A DNA stretch of 60,912 bases. Origin: Prolixibacteraceae bacterium JC049 (lineage in GTDB: Bacteria > Bacteroidota > Bacteroidia > Bacteroidales > Prolixibacteraceae). Where the stretch lies: contig SACZ01000012.1 of assembly GCA_023369685.1 (NCBI GenBank), positions 1 to 60,912 of the forward strand, given 5' to 3'. Every line of letters starts with the position of its first letter. Within the stretch, counting starts at the first letter, position 1. Below, one piece after another: positions 1 to 8,589 of this stretch. The translations under genes and the position numbers were made by a program. The notes beneath the pieces were generated by a model. That model did not search any database. It was not told where the DNA came from and saw only the letters and a list, made by a program, of their open reading frames with translations.

Positions 1-146
1 AATCTTTGCTGAAGGAAAAAAGAAAAACGAAAAGAAAGTAGATCTTCCCGCTATCAAACTAGAGCAAAGTACTCCAGTATATATCTGTCCATTATGAGTT
101 AGATAATAAATACAATAACCGGTCAACTGTATTTAGGGAAGTACAG
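1..146. mobile_element. Left copy of a 146-bp terminal inverted repeat (probable IS end)
   Basis: Bases 1-146 are identical, base for base, to the reverse complement of 60765-60910; identity stops at base 147. The repeat holds the last 31 codons of a reading frame (2-97), then about 50 non-coding bases ending at GTACAG. Coding end, short non-coding tail and sharp loss of identity are what the 3' end of an insertion sequence looks like. I do not recognise the family. The rest of the element lies outside the window, so a target duplication cannot be checked. Confidence 0.7.
2..97 (+). CDS. 3' end of an unidentified mobile-element ORF (partial)
   Basis: This open frame enters from outside the window and ends at TGA (95-97). 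Only 31 residues are visible; they are lysine-rich (EGKKKNEKK) and end in TPVYICPL. The same peptide is encoded on the other strand at the right end. Its place inside an exact inverted repeat suggests a transposase C-terminus, but no catalytic motif is in view and I cannot name the family. The call as a coding end rests on the open frame and its duplication. Confidence 0.4.
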   Translation: MFAEGKKKNEKKVDLPAIKLEQSTPVYICPL

Positions 147-302
147 ATTGCTTCACCCAGTCTTCCTTTTCTCCAGATTCCCTTTGCTCCATGCACTATA
201 CGCTTTGCTTTATAAACAGATCGCTTCAAACATTGAAATGTTTTCGCGAAGACGATTTTTAAATCAACGTATCAGAATCATATTTCACCAAACAGATTTA
301 TC

Positions 303-343
303 TACTACAATTATAGTATTTGAATATTTTATTATTACATTTG
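303..343 (+). promoter_or_regulatory. Candidate BlaI-type operator and Bacteroidota -7 element upstream of the repressor gene
   Basis: Bases 303-318 read TACTACAATTATAGTA, a 16-bp dyad with 14 of 16 positions symmetric and perfect 5-bp outer arms TACTA/TAGTA. BlaI/MecI repressors bind dyads built on TAC...GTA half-sites, so the form fits. TACATTTG at 336-343 matches the Bacteroidota -7 box TAnnTTTG and lies 28 bp before the start codon. A good -33 box is not evident. The dyad would place a repressor dimer just upstream of the -7 box, which fits autorepression of this operon. Confidence 0.45.
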
Positions 344-371
344 ATTCAAAATCACTACAAAACAATCAACC

Positions 372-746
372 ATGCAAGAAATCACAAAAGCTCAAGAAGA
401 GATATTACGCGTATTATGGAAGATAAAAGATGGAGCAGTAAGCGATATTGTAGCTGCTATTCCTGAACCGAAACCCGCATATAATACTGTAGCAACTGTA
501 ATTAAAGTGCTTGAAAAAAAAGAGTACGTAGCTCATAAGAAGTATGGCAAGACATATGTCTACTACCCGCTTGTTTCTAAAAAAGAATATGGAAAAAGCA
601 TAGTGAGCCACACCTTAAAAAACCTCTACAATAACTCTCTTCCACAAATGTTATCTCACTTTATGAGAAATAAGGATGTATCTATTTCTGAATTGGAAGA
701 ACTAAAGGCCACTATTGAACAAGAGATTGAAAAACAAAAACAATAA
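372..746 (+). CDS. blaI: BlaI/MecI/CopY-family transcriptional repressor
   Basis: This 124-residue protein has the length and layout of BlaI/MecI repressors: an N-terminal winged helix (about residues 1-75, with the recognition region around NTVATVIKVLEKK and wing GKTYVYYPL) and a C-terminal helical dimerisation arm rich in Glu and Lys. In the known family the dimer blocks its own operon and target genes until the partner M56 peptidase triggers its removal. The partner gene follows after 3 bp. A matching dyad lies 54 bp upstream. The ATG at 372 gives the normal N-terminus MQEITKAQEEILRVLW. What stress or ligand it answers to cannot be read from the sequence. Confidence 0.9.
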   Translation: MQEITKAQEEILRVLWKIKDGAVSDIVAAIPEPKPAYNTVATVIKVLEKKEYVAHKKYGKTYVYYPLVSKKEYGKSIVSHTLKNLYNNSLPQMLSHFMRNKDVSISELEELKATIEQEIEKQKQ

Positions 747-749
747 GCC

Positions 750-3404
750 ATGACTACCCTTACCCATTACCTTTTAATAGCTACTTTCAGCACTGTTATA
801 ATATACATATTTTATCTGCTGTTTTTCAGAAGAGAAACTAATTTTAAACATCGTCGTTTTTTCCTACTATTTGCTACTCTAGCCGCAATAGTTCTTCCAA
901 CAGGAAGCTATTATGTTATTGTGCCACTATTTCAGCATCAACAAGTAGAAGCAGTAAATTTTGCAACACCAACAATCAATGAAACAATTACAACAAGCAA
1001 TAGCACAGTCTCCAGCACCCCTATAGAACAAGATATTGCCTCTCTCTCCTCTGCCCCAATGGAAACGCCTATTGATTGGTTTTCCATTCTAAGTTATGTG
1101 TATTGGATTGTTACTGCCATTTTATTAATCCGATTGGTTATTCAATTGGGCTATATTCTTTGGTGGTACAATAATTCCCAGAAGGTTAAACAATCGTTTT
1201 TCACTTTATTGTTTCATAGCAGATTTTCCTCGCCATTCTCTTTCTTCCGTTGGATTTTTATGAGTAACAAAAAGTTACCTTCCAACGATTTCGAAAAAAT
1301 TATTGCCCATGAAGCAGTTCATGTAAAGCAGAAGCATTCTATCGATACCATTGTGTTTGAATTTTTATGCACATTTATGTGGTTCAACCCATTTATATGG
1401 ATGCTTCGTCATGCCTTGTATTTAACCCACGAATTTTTAGCCGACGAAGGCGCCATAGAAACAGGTATTAAAAGCAGTCATTACCAAGCATTATTGCTTA
1501 ATCAAGCTGCCGAAATAGAATTAATTGGAATCACTTCTCACTTCAACAAATCGATGATTACCAAAAGAATAAAAATGATATCGCAAAGCAAACTTGTTCC
1601 TAAAAACAGATATAAAATTCTATTCCTAATTCCTGCTGCTCTTCTTCTCTATTTATTTGTTGCTGGTATTAATGGTTTAGATCGAAAAAAGATACTAATT
1701 CAGAAAATGAGTAATGATCCGATTATTAATAAAATATTTACAACAGAAGAGATTGACGGCTTAGCCCAATATCGAATACTATTCGAAAAAAGTGTAAATA
1801 ACGCTTTAGGTACTAACTCTGTTAATCCCGATTATGGACAATTGTTAATACTCGATAACAACCAGTCATCGTATGATGGAATGATAGAAAAGCTTCAGTT
1901 TCCTCGTAAAAAAGTGCTTCAATTAGTAGCTACTCACAAAGGCTTTGAAAACATCTTTTACATTTCAGATTTTCACGGCATAAAAGGTATCCAATTTATT
2001 TCCAAAGGAACCACATTAGCATTTCTTAATGAGATGCGGAAAGTGTATCCTACATACAACAATGTATATCAAATATTTAAATTCGCAGGAGGTTTTACTT
2101 TTAACAGTTGGCATAATAGAAAACTCAATTTAGACGATTATGCATTAGATAGTGAAGCTGGAAAACTCTTTGTAAACCTACTATTCGCTTATCACTGTAA
2201 CAAAGTAATTAAATCAATAAAAGGTCGCCTTGTTGTAAAAGAACGCAAGATGTATAGCGCTAGATTTTTACATAGCTTTCAGATATTACCCAAGGAGTTT
2301 AAAAAATTTGAATTAAATAAAAACCTACTGAGAGTAAATGATACGCAAGAATACCAACTTCCTGCATTTATTCAACTGAATAAATGGTACCAATTACAAG
2401 GGAAAAGTGATAGTCTATGGGTTAGTCTAAAGATATTGAAAGACACTTATAGCAGCATTTATTACAACCTTTCGTATCAGAAATTGAATCAACCGATAGA
2501 AAGTAAAACAGGGAAAGCAGAATTGAGTGCCAACTTCTTTTTTGGAAAAGAGTTTGTAAAAGATAATAGAACAAATGACGTTTTTGAAGCATTTCAATTT
2601 ACAAACAGACTACCAGCCAGCAACCATACTCTATTAAAAATTGGGCAAGACAATACTGGAGGAATAAGAATAGAAATCACCAATAGAGAACTTGGTTATA
2701 AAAACGCTCCTATTCTTCGAACTAAAAAAGAGAGCTGGTGGAAAGACTATAAAAAACACTACAACGTAAAAACAATTTCTACTGGAAGTGTAAAAGTTAA
2801 AATAACAAATCGAAAAAATAATCAATTTAAGAAGGAAGCAATTTGCCAAGGCAAGATTCTTAGTTTCAAAAATGATGCATTAGTCGATAGCTTAAACTTC
2901 CAAACAATAGAGCCCGTGGGAGATCGCTATGGATTGAATTTTAACTCCCAACCTCTTCCCAATGTTATCATTGGATCGAAGTTTGGTGACTATGATGGAA
3001 GAACGATAATCATTGATGAATCAGGCAGCATTCACAATATGGCCGGAGGCTTCTTCTTTATTACAAAAAATCAGCGCTATATTATCTCTCCATGGCACTC
3101 CGATCTTTCGGGCATCTCCATATTCGATTTGAAAGAAAATACGATCATTGAGAAAAGAACAAAACCAATCCGACCTGCTAAATGGTATTATTTCAAAAAC
3201 AACTACTATGTATCTCATTGGGGAAAAGTGCCCAAAGAAAAGGCTAAAGATCCCCAACGATATGGCAATTACGGTGAGACAGATAAAATATACCGTGTGA
3301 ATTTAGAGAATGGACAACTAGAAACCACATCACTCCATTTAGCCAACGTACAGAAAGGTGAAACCATTCAACTATTGAATATGGAAGATTGTGGGTGCAA
3401 ATAG
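750..3404 (+). CDS. BlaR1/MecR1-like M56 membrane metallopeptidase with large unknown C-terminal region
   Basis: An 884-residue protein. The N-terminal third is a BlaR1-type M56 peptidase: membrane segments near 5-25, 36-60, 110-135 and 288-306, and the zinc motif HEAVH at 187-191 with the downstream LADEGAIE segment that supplies the further metal ligand. In the family the peptidase relays an outside signal to loss of the BlaI repressor encoded just upstream. The remaining 570 or so residues, presumably outside the cytoplasm, are not the penicillin-binding sensor domain of classical BlaR1 and carry no SxxK sensor motif that I could place; the last 150 residues have a repeated beta-strand look, possibly a propeller. 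It ends in EDCGCK. Peptidase and operon call are secure; ligand and C-terminal role are unknown. Confidence 0.85.
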   Translation: MTTLTHYLLIATFSTVIIYIFYLLFFRRETNFKHRRFFLLFATLAAIVLPTGSYYVIVPLFQHQQVEAVNFATPTINETITTSNSTVSSTPIEQDIASLSSAPMETPIDWFSILSYVYWIVTAILLIRLVIQLGYILWWYNNSQKVKQSFFTLLFHSRFSSPFSFFRWIFMSNKKLPSNDFEKIIAHEAVHVKQKHSIDTIVFEFLCTFMWFNPFIWMLRHALYLTHEFLADEGAIETGIKSSHYQALLLNQAAEIELIGITSHFNKSMITKRIKMISQSKLVPKNRYKILFLIPAALLLYLFVAGINGLDRKKILIQKMSNDPIINKIFTTEEIDGLAQYRILFEKSVNNALGTNSVNPDYGQLLILDNNQSSYDGMIEKLQFPRKKVLQLVATHKGFENIFYISDFHGIKGIQFISKGTTLAFLNEMRKVYPTYNNVYQIFKFAGGFTFNSWHNRKLNLDDYALDSEAGKLFVNLLFAYHCNKVIKSIKGRLVVKERKMYSARFLHSFQILPKEFKKFELNKNLLRVNDTQEYQLPAFIQLNKWYQLQGKSDSLWVSLKILKDTYSSIYYNLSYQKLNQPIESKTGKAELSANFFFGKEFVKDNRTNDVFEAFQFTNRLPASNHTLLKIGQDNTGGIRIEITNRELGYKNAPILRTKKESWWKDYKKHYNVKTISTGSVKVKITNRKNNQFKKEAICQGKILSFKNDALVDSLNFQTIEPVGDRYGLNFNSQPLPNVIIGSKFGDYDGRTIIIDESGSIHNMAGGFFFITKNQRYIISPWHSDLSGISIFDLKENTIIEKRTKPIRPAKWYYFKNNYYVSHWGKVPKEKAKDPQRYGNYGETDKIYRVNLENGQLETTSLHLANVQKGETIQLLNMEDCGCK

Positions 3405-3479
3405 GGACTTAAGCTCAGGTATTAAACCAATAAATTGATTTAGGTGTTATTTGAATTAGTAATCTGAATAATTGTAAAT

Positions 3480-4199
3480 ATGCCCAAATCAGTTTTCCAT
3501 TCAGCAGATAGTCGTGGCTATGCTGACCACGATTGGTTGCAAAGCTATCATACTTTTAGTTTTGCCAGTTATTACGATAAAGATCGAATGCATTTCGGTG
3601 TATTACGTGTCCTGAACGATGATACTGTTCAGGGAGGCAAAGGTTTTGGTACCCATCCACATGACAATATGGAGATAGTATCCATTCCTCTTGAAGGGGA
3701 TCTTGAACACAAGGATAGCATGGGAAATGTCTCCATCATTAAACATGGCGACATTCAGGTTATGAGCGCAGGAACTGGTATCTACCATAGTGAGTTTAAC
3801 AAGAATAGCGACAAGTCTGTGAAGTTTCTTCAGATATGGATTTACCCCAACAAAAGAGATGTAAAACCGCGATACGATCAAATTACAATGATTGCTGATT
3901 ACCAACATAATCAACTGCAACAGGTTTTATCCCCTGAACCAGATGACGAGGGAGTTTGGATTCATCAGAATGCTTGGTTTTATATGGGGAAATTCCAAAA
4001 AGGAAAAGAGATCGACTACCAACTGAAAAAGCGGAATAATGGCATTTATCTTTTTGTACTGGAAGGTAGTTTCTCTTGCGAAGATCATACGCTCAACCAA
4101 CGGGATGGTTTGGGAATATGGGAAACGAACCAGCTAGCTATGCAAGCATTGTCTGATGATGCCAGAATACTTATAATGGAAGTTCCAATGGAGCGATAA
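3480..4199 (+). CDS. Pirin family protein (YhhW-like bicupin)
   Basis: A 239-residue pirin. The N-terminal cupin carries the metal-binding signature: HPHDNMEIVSIPLEG, then HKDSMG and MSAGTGIYHSEFN, giving the usual three His and one Glu. The C-terminal half is the second cupin-like barrel without metal ligands. Bacterial relatives such as YhhW have quercetin 2,3-dioxygenase activity in vitro, but the physiological role is generally unclear. It has no signal peptide, so it should be cytosolic. It stands alone after the blaI/blaR1 pair and ends at a strong hairpin shared with the convergent PUL. Confidence 0.88.
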   Translation: MPKSVFHSADSRGYADHDWLQSYHTFSFASYYDKDRMHFGVLRVLNDDTVQGGKGFGTHPHDNMEIVSIPLEGDLEHKDSMGNVSIIKHGDIQVMSAGTGIYHSEFNKNSDKSVKFLQIWIYPNKRDVKPRYDQITMIADYQHNQLQQVLSPEPDDEGVWIHQNAWFYMGKFQKGKEIDYQLKKRNNGIYLFVLEGSFSCEDHTLNQRDGLGIWETNQLAMQALSDDARILIMEVPMER

Positions 4200-4210
4200 A
4201 ACACTATACT

Positions 4211-4256
4211 AATTGTCCTCAAAGCTATTTTATAAGATTATACTTTGAGGACAATT
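4211..4256. terminator. Bidirectional hairpin terminator between pirin and PUL
   Basis: AATTGTCCTCAAAG (4211-4224) pairs perfectly with CTTTGAGGACAATT (4243-4256), a 14-bp stem with an 18-base loop. It sits between two convergent genes, 12 bp after the pirin stop and 10 bp after the last PUL gene read on the minus strand. There is no long U-tract on either side, so the strength of termination is uncertain. Confidence 0.7.
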
Positions 4257-4265
4257 CCCATTCCA

Positions 4266-5615
4266 TTACTCCTCTGCCCTTCTAGCATCGAGCTCTTTTT
4301 TCATAATTAAACAGGTCGAATGGTCGATGTTGTAGAAATAGAGCAGCACTGCGCACGACATATATAAAATTCCAGGGATTACTGATATCATCAGTTTAAT
4401 ACCAGTAATCGCTGTTTCCGATTGTTCGGCATTGGCTGTAAATTGGAAAATGGCCAATAACCAACCGGCTAAAGCTCCTCCGATCCCCCATCCTGCCTTT
4501 TGCGCAAATGTAGCTGCTGAAAATACCAGGCCCGTGGCTCTTCTTCCCGATTTCCATTCGGAGTAATCGGCTGTATCAGCTAACATGGTCCACAATAGAG
4601 GAACTGCCGGCGCATAAGCCATCTTTGCCAGGATATTGAACACATAAATCATGGTCAGGTTTTCAGCATCTGGAATGTAGAGGCAGATAAAAAATAGTCC
4701 TGAGAGTAAAGAGCTGGCAAGAAAAACATTCTTCTTTCCAAATCGCTTGGCTAATGGTTTAGAGAATGGAATAGTTACAATTAAAGCAATGGTTCCAATT
4801 ACATTAAACAATTGCACGTTAGGCTCATTTCCGATGTAGTATTTGAAATAATAAGCCACAGAAAGATTTTGTATTGCAAACATGATGAAAGAGATAATAC
4901 CCACAAAAAACAGGATAAGCCATGGTCTGTTCTTCATCAGGTTTCTAAAATCTTCTTTTAACGATTCTTTCTGTTCCTTAGGTGGTTGTATGCGCTCTTT
5001 GGTTGTCTTGAAAGTTATGAAGAATAATATCAAACTAATGGATGCAAAGAGAATTAAAGTATACTGATAACCAGCCGCTCTATCTCCATTGCCAAAGTAT
5101 AGAGCCAGCGTTAAAGCAGTTCCTGAAACGATCAACTGACCAATGAATGCAAAGATAAATCGATAGGAATTCAAACTGGTACGTTCAAATGAGTCAGACG
5201 TCATTACAGCACCCAACGATGAATAGGGCAAGTTAATAGCTGTAAATACTGTCATCAATAAGAAATAAGTTACTCCGGCATAAATGATCTTGCCTGTTTC
5301 GCCAAAATCGGGAGTAGTAAACGTTAACACAGCCAATACGCTGTAAGGAATAGCCATCCATAAGATATAAGGACGAAACTTTCCCCAACGAGTTTTGGTT
5401 CTATCGGCAATAATTCCCATTATCGGATCGCTAATCATATCCCAGAATCGGGCAATTAGCATAATAGTACCAGCTGCAGCAGCCGAAATACCAAATGTAT
5501 CGGTATAAAAAATGAGAATCCAGAACCCCACCATATCCCATACAAAATGAGAGGCAGTATCTCCTAAACTGTAACCAACTTTCTCTTTCAGGCTTAATTT
5601 CGATTTTTCTTGCAT
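4266..5615 (-). CDS. GPH-type MFS sugar:cation symporter (last gene of the glucan PUL)
   Basis: A 449-residue inner-membrane protein with about 12 hydrophobic segments. The loop DPIMGIIADRTKTRWGKFRP matches the conserved loop 2-3 motif of the glycoside-pentoside-hexuronide (GPH):cation symporters (MelB/XylP-like), within the major facilitator superfamily. It is the final gene of the minus-strand glucan locus, 19 bp after the GH30 gene, and a second GPH symporter lies two genes upstream. The likely substrate is a beta-glucoside such as gentiobiose or a laminari-oligosaccharide released by the neighbouring enzymes; this is inferred from context only. Confidence 0.85.
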   Translation of the reverse strand: MQEKSKLSLKEKVGYSLGDTASHFVWDMVGFWILIFYTDTFGISAAAAGTIMLIARFWDMISDPIMGIIADRTKTRWGKFRPYILWMAIPYSVLAVLTFTTPDFGETGKIIYAGVTYFLLMTVFTAINLPYSSLGAVMTSDSFERTSLNSYRFIFAFIGQLIVSGTALTLALYFGNGDRAAGYQYTLILFASISLILFFITFKTTKERIQPPKEQKESLKEDFRNLMKNRPWLILFFVGIISFIMFAIQNLSVAYYFKYYIGNEPNVQLFNVIGTIALIVTIPFSKPLAKRFGKKNVFLASSLLSGLFFICLYIPDAENLTMIYVFNILAKMAYAPAVPLLWTMLADTADYSEWKSGRRATGLVFSAATFAQKAGWGIGGALAGWLLAIFQFTANAEQSETAITGIKLMISVIPGILYMSCAVLLYFYNIDHSTCLIMKKELDARRAEE

Positions 5616-5634
5616 AGCTTTAGTTTAATGGGTT

Positions 5635-7140
5635 CTAATTCTTCTCTTGGCTTGGAATAACAATGGTTTGAATTGCTTTTGGACTTATGATTGTTTTTAG
5701 GGTTTTCTCATTTAGTTTTATGGAAATCGATTTTTCACTGTCATTCATATTCAACAATGCCACAACAATGCTTTTATCTTTATTCTGAACAGCTGTTACC
5801 ATCAAATCACTATCGCTACAGCTCCAATCAATTCGTTTGGATTCAGGTCGCATAAATTTACTAAAATGCGCCATGGTATAATAAAGTGGAGTAAAATAAA
5901 CCTCATCACTTTCCGGATCGACAATTACCGGTGCAGTACACCAATTTTTAAACCAGTTAGGTCCTCCCTGACGATCGAGTACCATATTCCAATCGACCCA
6001 ACCTTGCACATTCGAATTCAAACAACCAATTATATCGCGAGCATAACGATATACCGGAACATATTTGGGATGATCTTTCTTTTGCTCTTCCGGAGCCCAA
6101 TCCCAGCCCCAATCAGTGGCCTCTTTTGACCAATACCACTGGTCATCTTTCCAGTGGGGAACTTCAGCATCGACACATGCTTCGGTTTGAATGAGCAGCT
6201 TCCCGGGAGCCAGTTGATGTATATAATTCAACGACTCTCCCATCCAGTCGATAGTGCTCGCATACCAATGCACCGCAATGCCATCGAAATAGTGCGAAGA
6301 GGCCTCATCTTTATAAATTATATCGCCCCATTCTTTTAGTTCTTCTCCCCTATTTTGATCGTATCCCAGAATCTTCACCTCGGGATGATCGCCTTTTAAT
6401 TTTGGGCCAAGATGATTTTTCACCAATTCCACCATCTCTTCAGCAGTATAGTGCATGCTCTCCCAGTTGCTATTATTTCCCAATGGTTCATTCTCTACCG
6501 TAACTGCCCAAATGGGAATTTCTTCTTCGGCATAGGCAGTAATATACTTGGAAAAAAACAGCGACCATGTATCGTAATATTTGGGTAATAACTTTCCTCC
6601 ACGCCAATCGTTATTATCCTTCATCCACGGAGGAGCAGTCCATGGTGATGCTATAATTTTAAATCCTTCGGCAGATATTTTTTGCGCTGCTTTAATCATT
6701 GGAATTATATCATCCTTATCTTCCTGAATGGAAAAATGCTTCAACTCCATGTCGTCAGCTACTGCTGCATACGAATAGTTATTCAGAGAAAAATCGCATG
6801 AATTCATATGCGTTCTGGTTAACGAATAGCGAGCTCCTTTGTCTGAAAAGTAAGCATTCAATATTTTCTGACGATTAGCATGGCTTAATTGATTCAATAG
6901 ATAAGCAGAAGCCTCGGTGAAAGATCCACCAAAACCAATGATTTCCTGGTATTGTTTTTCAGGAAAAATGGAAATGGCCACTTCGGTTTCAATTTCGTCA
7001 TTGGTAGCCACTTCGGTCATTTTATTGCCTGCAGCAGAGGTTTCGTAAATGGTACCATTCAGTTTATCCGGTTTCATTTGGCAAGCAGAAACCATTATCA
7101 GACTAATCAATCCCGCTATTATATTTCTCATAACTATCAT
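5635..7140 (-). CDS. GH30 family glycoside hydrolase, lipoprotein (beta-1,6-glucanase/glucosidase type)
   Basis: This is a GH30 clan-A enzyme of about 500 residues. Numbered from the chosen ATG at 7140, the acid/base lies in AVTVENEP (Glu218) and the nucleophile in LLIQTEACVD (Glu320). The N-terminus has a hydrophobic stretch and lipobox VSAC (Cys20), so it should be a lipoprotein of the outer or inner membrane. The frame is open 30 codons further upstream into the symporter gene, but ATG 7140 starts 1 bp after that gene's stop and gives a proper signal; ATG 7131 is equally possible. Bacterial GH30 members include beta-1,6-glucanases and glucosylceramidases; next to GH16 and GH17 enzymes, cutting beta-1,6 side links of laminarin or pustulan is the likely role. 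Confidence 0.88.
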   Translation of the reverse strand: MIVMRNIIAGLISLIMVSACQMKPDKLNGTIYETSAAGNKMTEVATNDEIETEVAISIFPEKQYQEIIGFGGSFTEASAYLLNQLSHANRQKILNAYFSDKGARYSLTRTHMNSCDFSLNNYSYAAVADDMELKHFSIQEDKDDIIPMIKAAQKISAEGFKIIASPWTAPPWMKDNNDWRGGKLLPKYYDTWSLFFSKYITAYAEEEIPIWAVTVENEPLGNNSNWESMHYTAEEMVELVKNHLGPKLKGDHPEVKILGYDQNRGEELKEWGDIIYKDEASSHYFDGIAVHWYASTIDWMGESLNYIHQLAPGKLLIQTEACVDAEVPHWKDDQWYWSKEATDWGWDWAPEEQKKDHPKYVPVYRYARDIIGCLNSNVQGWVDWNMVLDRQGGPNWFKNWCTAPVIVDPESDEVYFTPLYYTMAHFSKFMRPESKRIDWSCSDSDLMVTAVQNKDKSIVVALLNMNDSEKSISIKLNEKTLKTIISPKAIQTIVIPSQEKN

Positions 7141-7141
7141 C

Positions 7142-8572
7142 TTATGAATTCTTTTTTCTTTGTACAACCAGCTGTTCTCTAATTTCATGTGCCTTTTGTT
7201 CTGTAATATTGTATTTCCACACCACAACAATGGCTATTAATGCGGTGGCAATAGGAATAACGATATCTGCAATACGAAGATTGGTCAATGCCTCAGTTGT
7301 TTGTTGATCAACAGATTCGTTGAAACCAACAGCCTGCAACACGATCCCACTGGTTAATAGCGCTAAAGCCGTTCCCAATTTTACCATCCACCAATAAACA
7401 GCGCCAAACATTCCTTCGCGTCGTTCGCCATTGTTTAACTCATCTAGGTCACATACATCGGCTGTCATCGACATCATCAGTGTAAATAAACCGCCTATAC
7501 CGAATGAAAGAAAAGGAATTGGAATAAACATCAACCATGGATTGGCCGGATTAAATCCCCACCATTTCAGTCCGTAACCAATAATTGAAATTAATGTGGC
7601 TATGATAAAGGCATTTTTCTTCCCGTACTTTTCCGAAAGCTTTGTAACAACCGGAATCACTAAGAATGCTGTTGCCATGGCACTTACGGTACCAAACCAT
7701 GCCGGCCAGGTACCAGAAGCCACTTTGTCACCATTAAACAGATAATAAACAATAATGAACATGGCAAACTGGGCAATCGTCTGAAAACCATTGAAAATTA
7801 AAAACGTAGCACCACAAAGTCGCATAAATGGTTTGTTCTTAAATGTCAATTTTATTCCTCGTAAGAACTCTTTGGTGTTGGCAGCTAGCTCTTTAATAGA
7901 AAGATTCGCCATTTTGCTTTTGTCGGGCACTACCATCTCTTTATTGAATAGGGCAGGCAGTGCTCCCAGAATCATACAAATGGCTCCTACCCAAATGGAT
8001 AATGTGCGTGCTCCCTCCGGAGCAGAATCAAAGATTGCTGGCTCATAAATAATCACCCAAAACCAAGGTGCCACCATCCAGGCAATTTGCCCCATCCATT
8101 GCGATACCGCCATTAAGCGAGTACGTTCGTTGTAATCGGGAGTCATTTCATATCCCAAACCAATTAATGGCGTGGCAAAAATGGTGTAGCCAATATAGAA
8201 GAATATGGAAACAATTAGGAAATAGACAAAATTATAGGTTTGAGAGTTTTCCGGGTTCAATTGCCACATCACCATAAAAGCCACACCTGTAATAACACTT
8301 CCCAATAAAATATATGGCTTTCTTCGTCCCCACTTAGAGCGTGTGTTGTCTGAAATAAAACCCATTATAGGATCGGTTAAAGCATCGATTAAGCGAGGAG
8401 CTGCTCCCAGAATACCCGCTAATACAGGATTCATATTCAACGACATAACCAATACCACCATAAATACTCCCAATGCTGCTGGAAACAACTGATTGGCAAG
8501 GTGTCCTGCTCCAAATGAAATTTTCTGATTAAAAGGAACAATGTCTTCCGATGCGGTTTTATAATGTGCCAT
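7142..8572 (-). CDS. GPH-type MFS sugar:cation symporter
   Basis: A 476-residue inner-membrane protein, about 12 transmembrane segments, with the GPH-family loop DPIMGFISDNTRSKWGRRKP near residues 50-70. It lies between GH17 and GH30 genes with 17-bp and 1-bp gaps, clearly in one operon. It would carry glucan oligosaccharides from periplasm to cytosol, feeding the signal-less phosphorylase encoded two genes upstream. It differs clearly from the second symporter of the locus, so this is not a recent duplication; the two may split substrates by linkage or length. Confidence 0.87.
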   Translation of the reverse strand: MAHYKTASEDIVPFNQKISFGAGHLANQLFPAALGVFMVVLVMSLNMNPVLAGILGAAPRLIDALTDPIMGFISDNTRSKWGRRKPYILLGSVITGVAFMVMWQLNPENSQTYNFVYFLIVSIFFYIGYTIFATPLIGLGYEMTPDYNERTRLMAVSQWMGQIAWMVAPWFWVIIYEPAIFDSAPEGARTLSIWVGAICMILGALPALFNKEMVVPDKSKMANLSIKELAANTKEFLRGIKLTFKNKPFMRLCGATFLIFNGFQTIAQFAMFIIVYYLFNGDKVASGTWPAWFGTVSAMATAFLVIPVVTKLSEKYGKKNAFIIATLISIIGYGLKWWGFNPANPWLMFIPIPFLSFGIGGLFTLMMSMTADVCDLDELNNGERREGMFGAVYWWMVKLGTALALLTSGIVLQAVGFNESVDQQTTEALTNLRIADIVIPIATALIAIVVVWKYNITEQKAHEIREQLVVQRKKNS

Positions 8573-8589
8573 ATTCTTAGTATTAGTTT

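Noticed and set aside
148-426. 92-codon open frame before and across the start of blaI
   Set aside because: It overlaps the clear repressor gene, has no family features and holds the probable operator and promoter.
3021-3257. Antisense open frame inside the BlaR1-like gene
   Set aside because: It runs through the unknown C-terminal region but has no features of a real protein; the sense frame is open over 884 codons with a clear partner gene.
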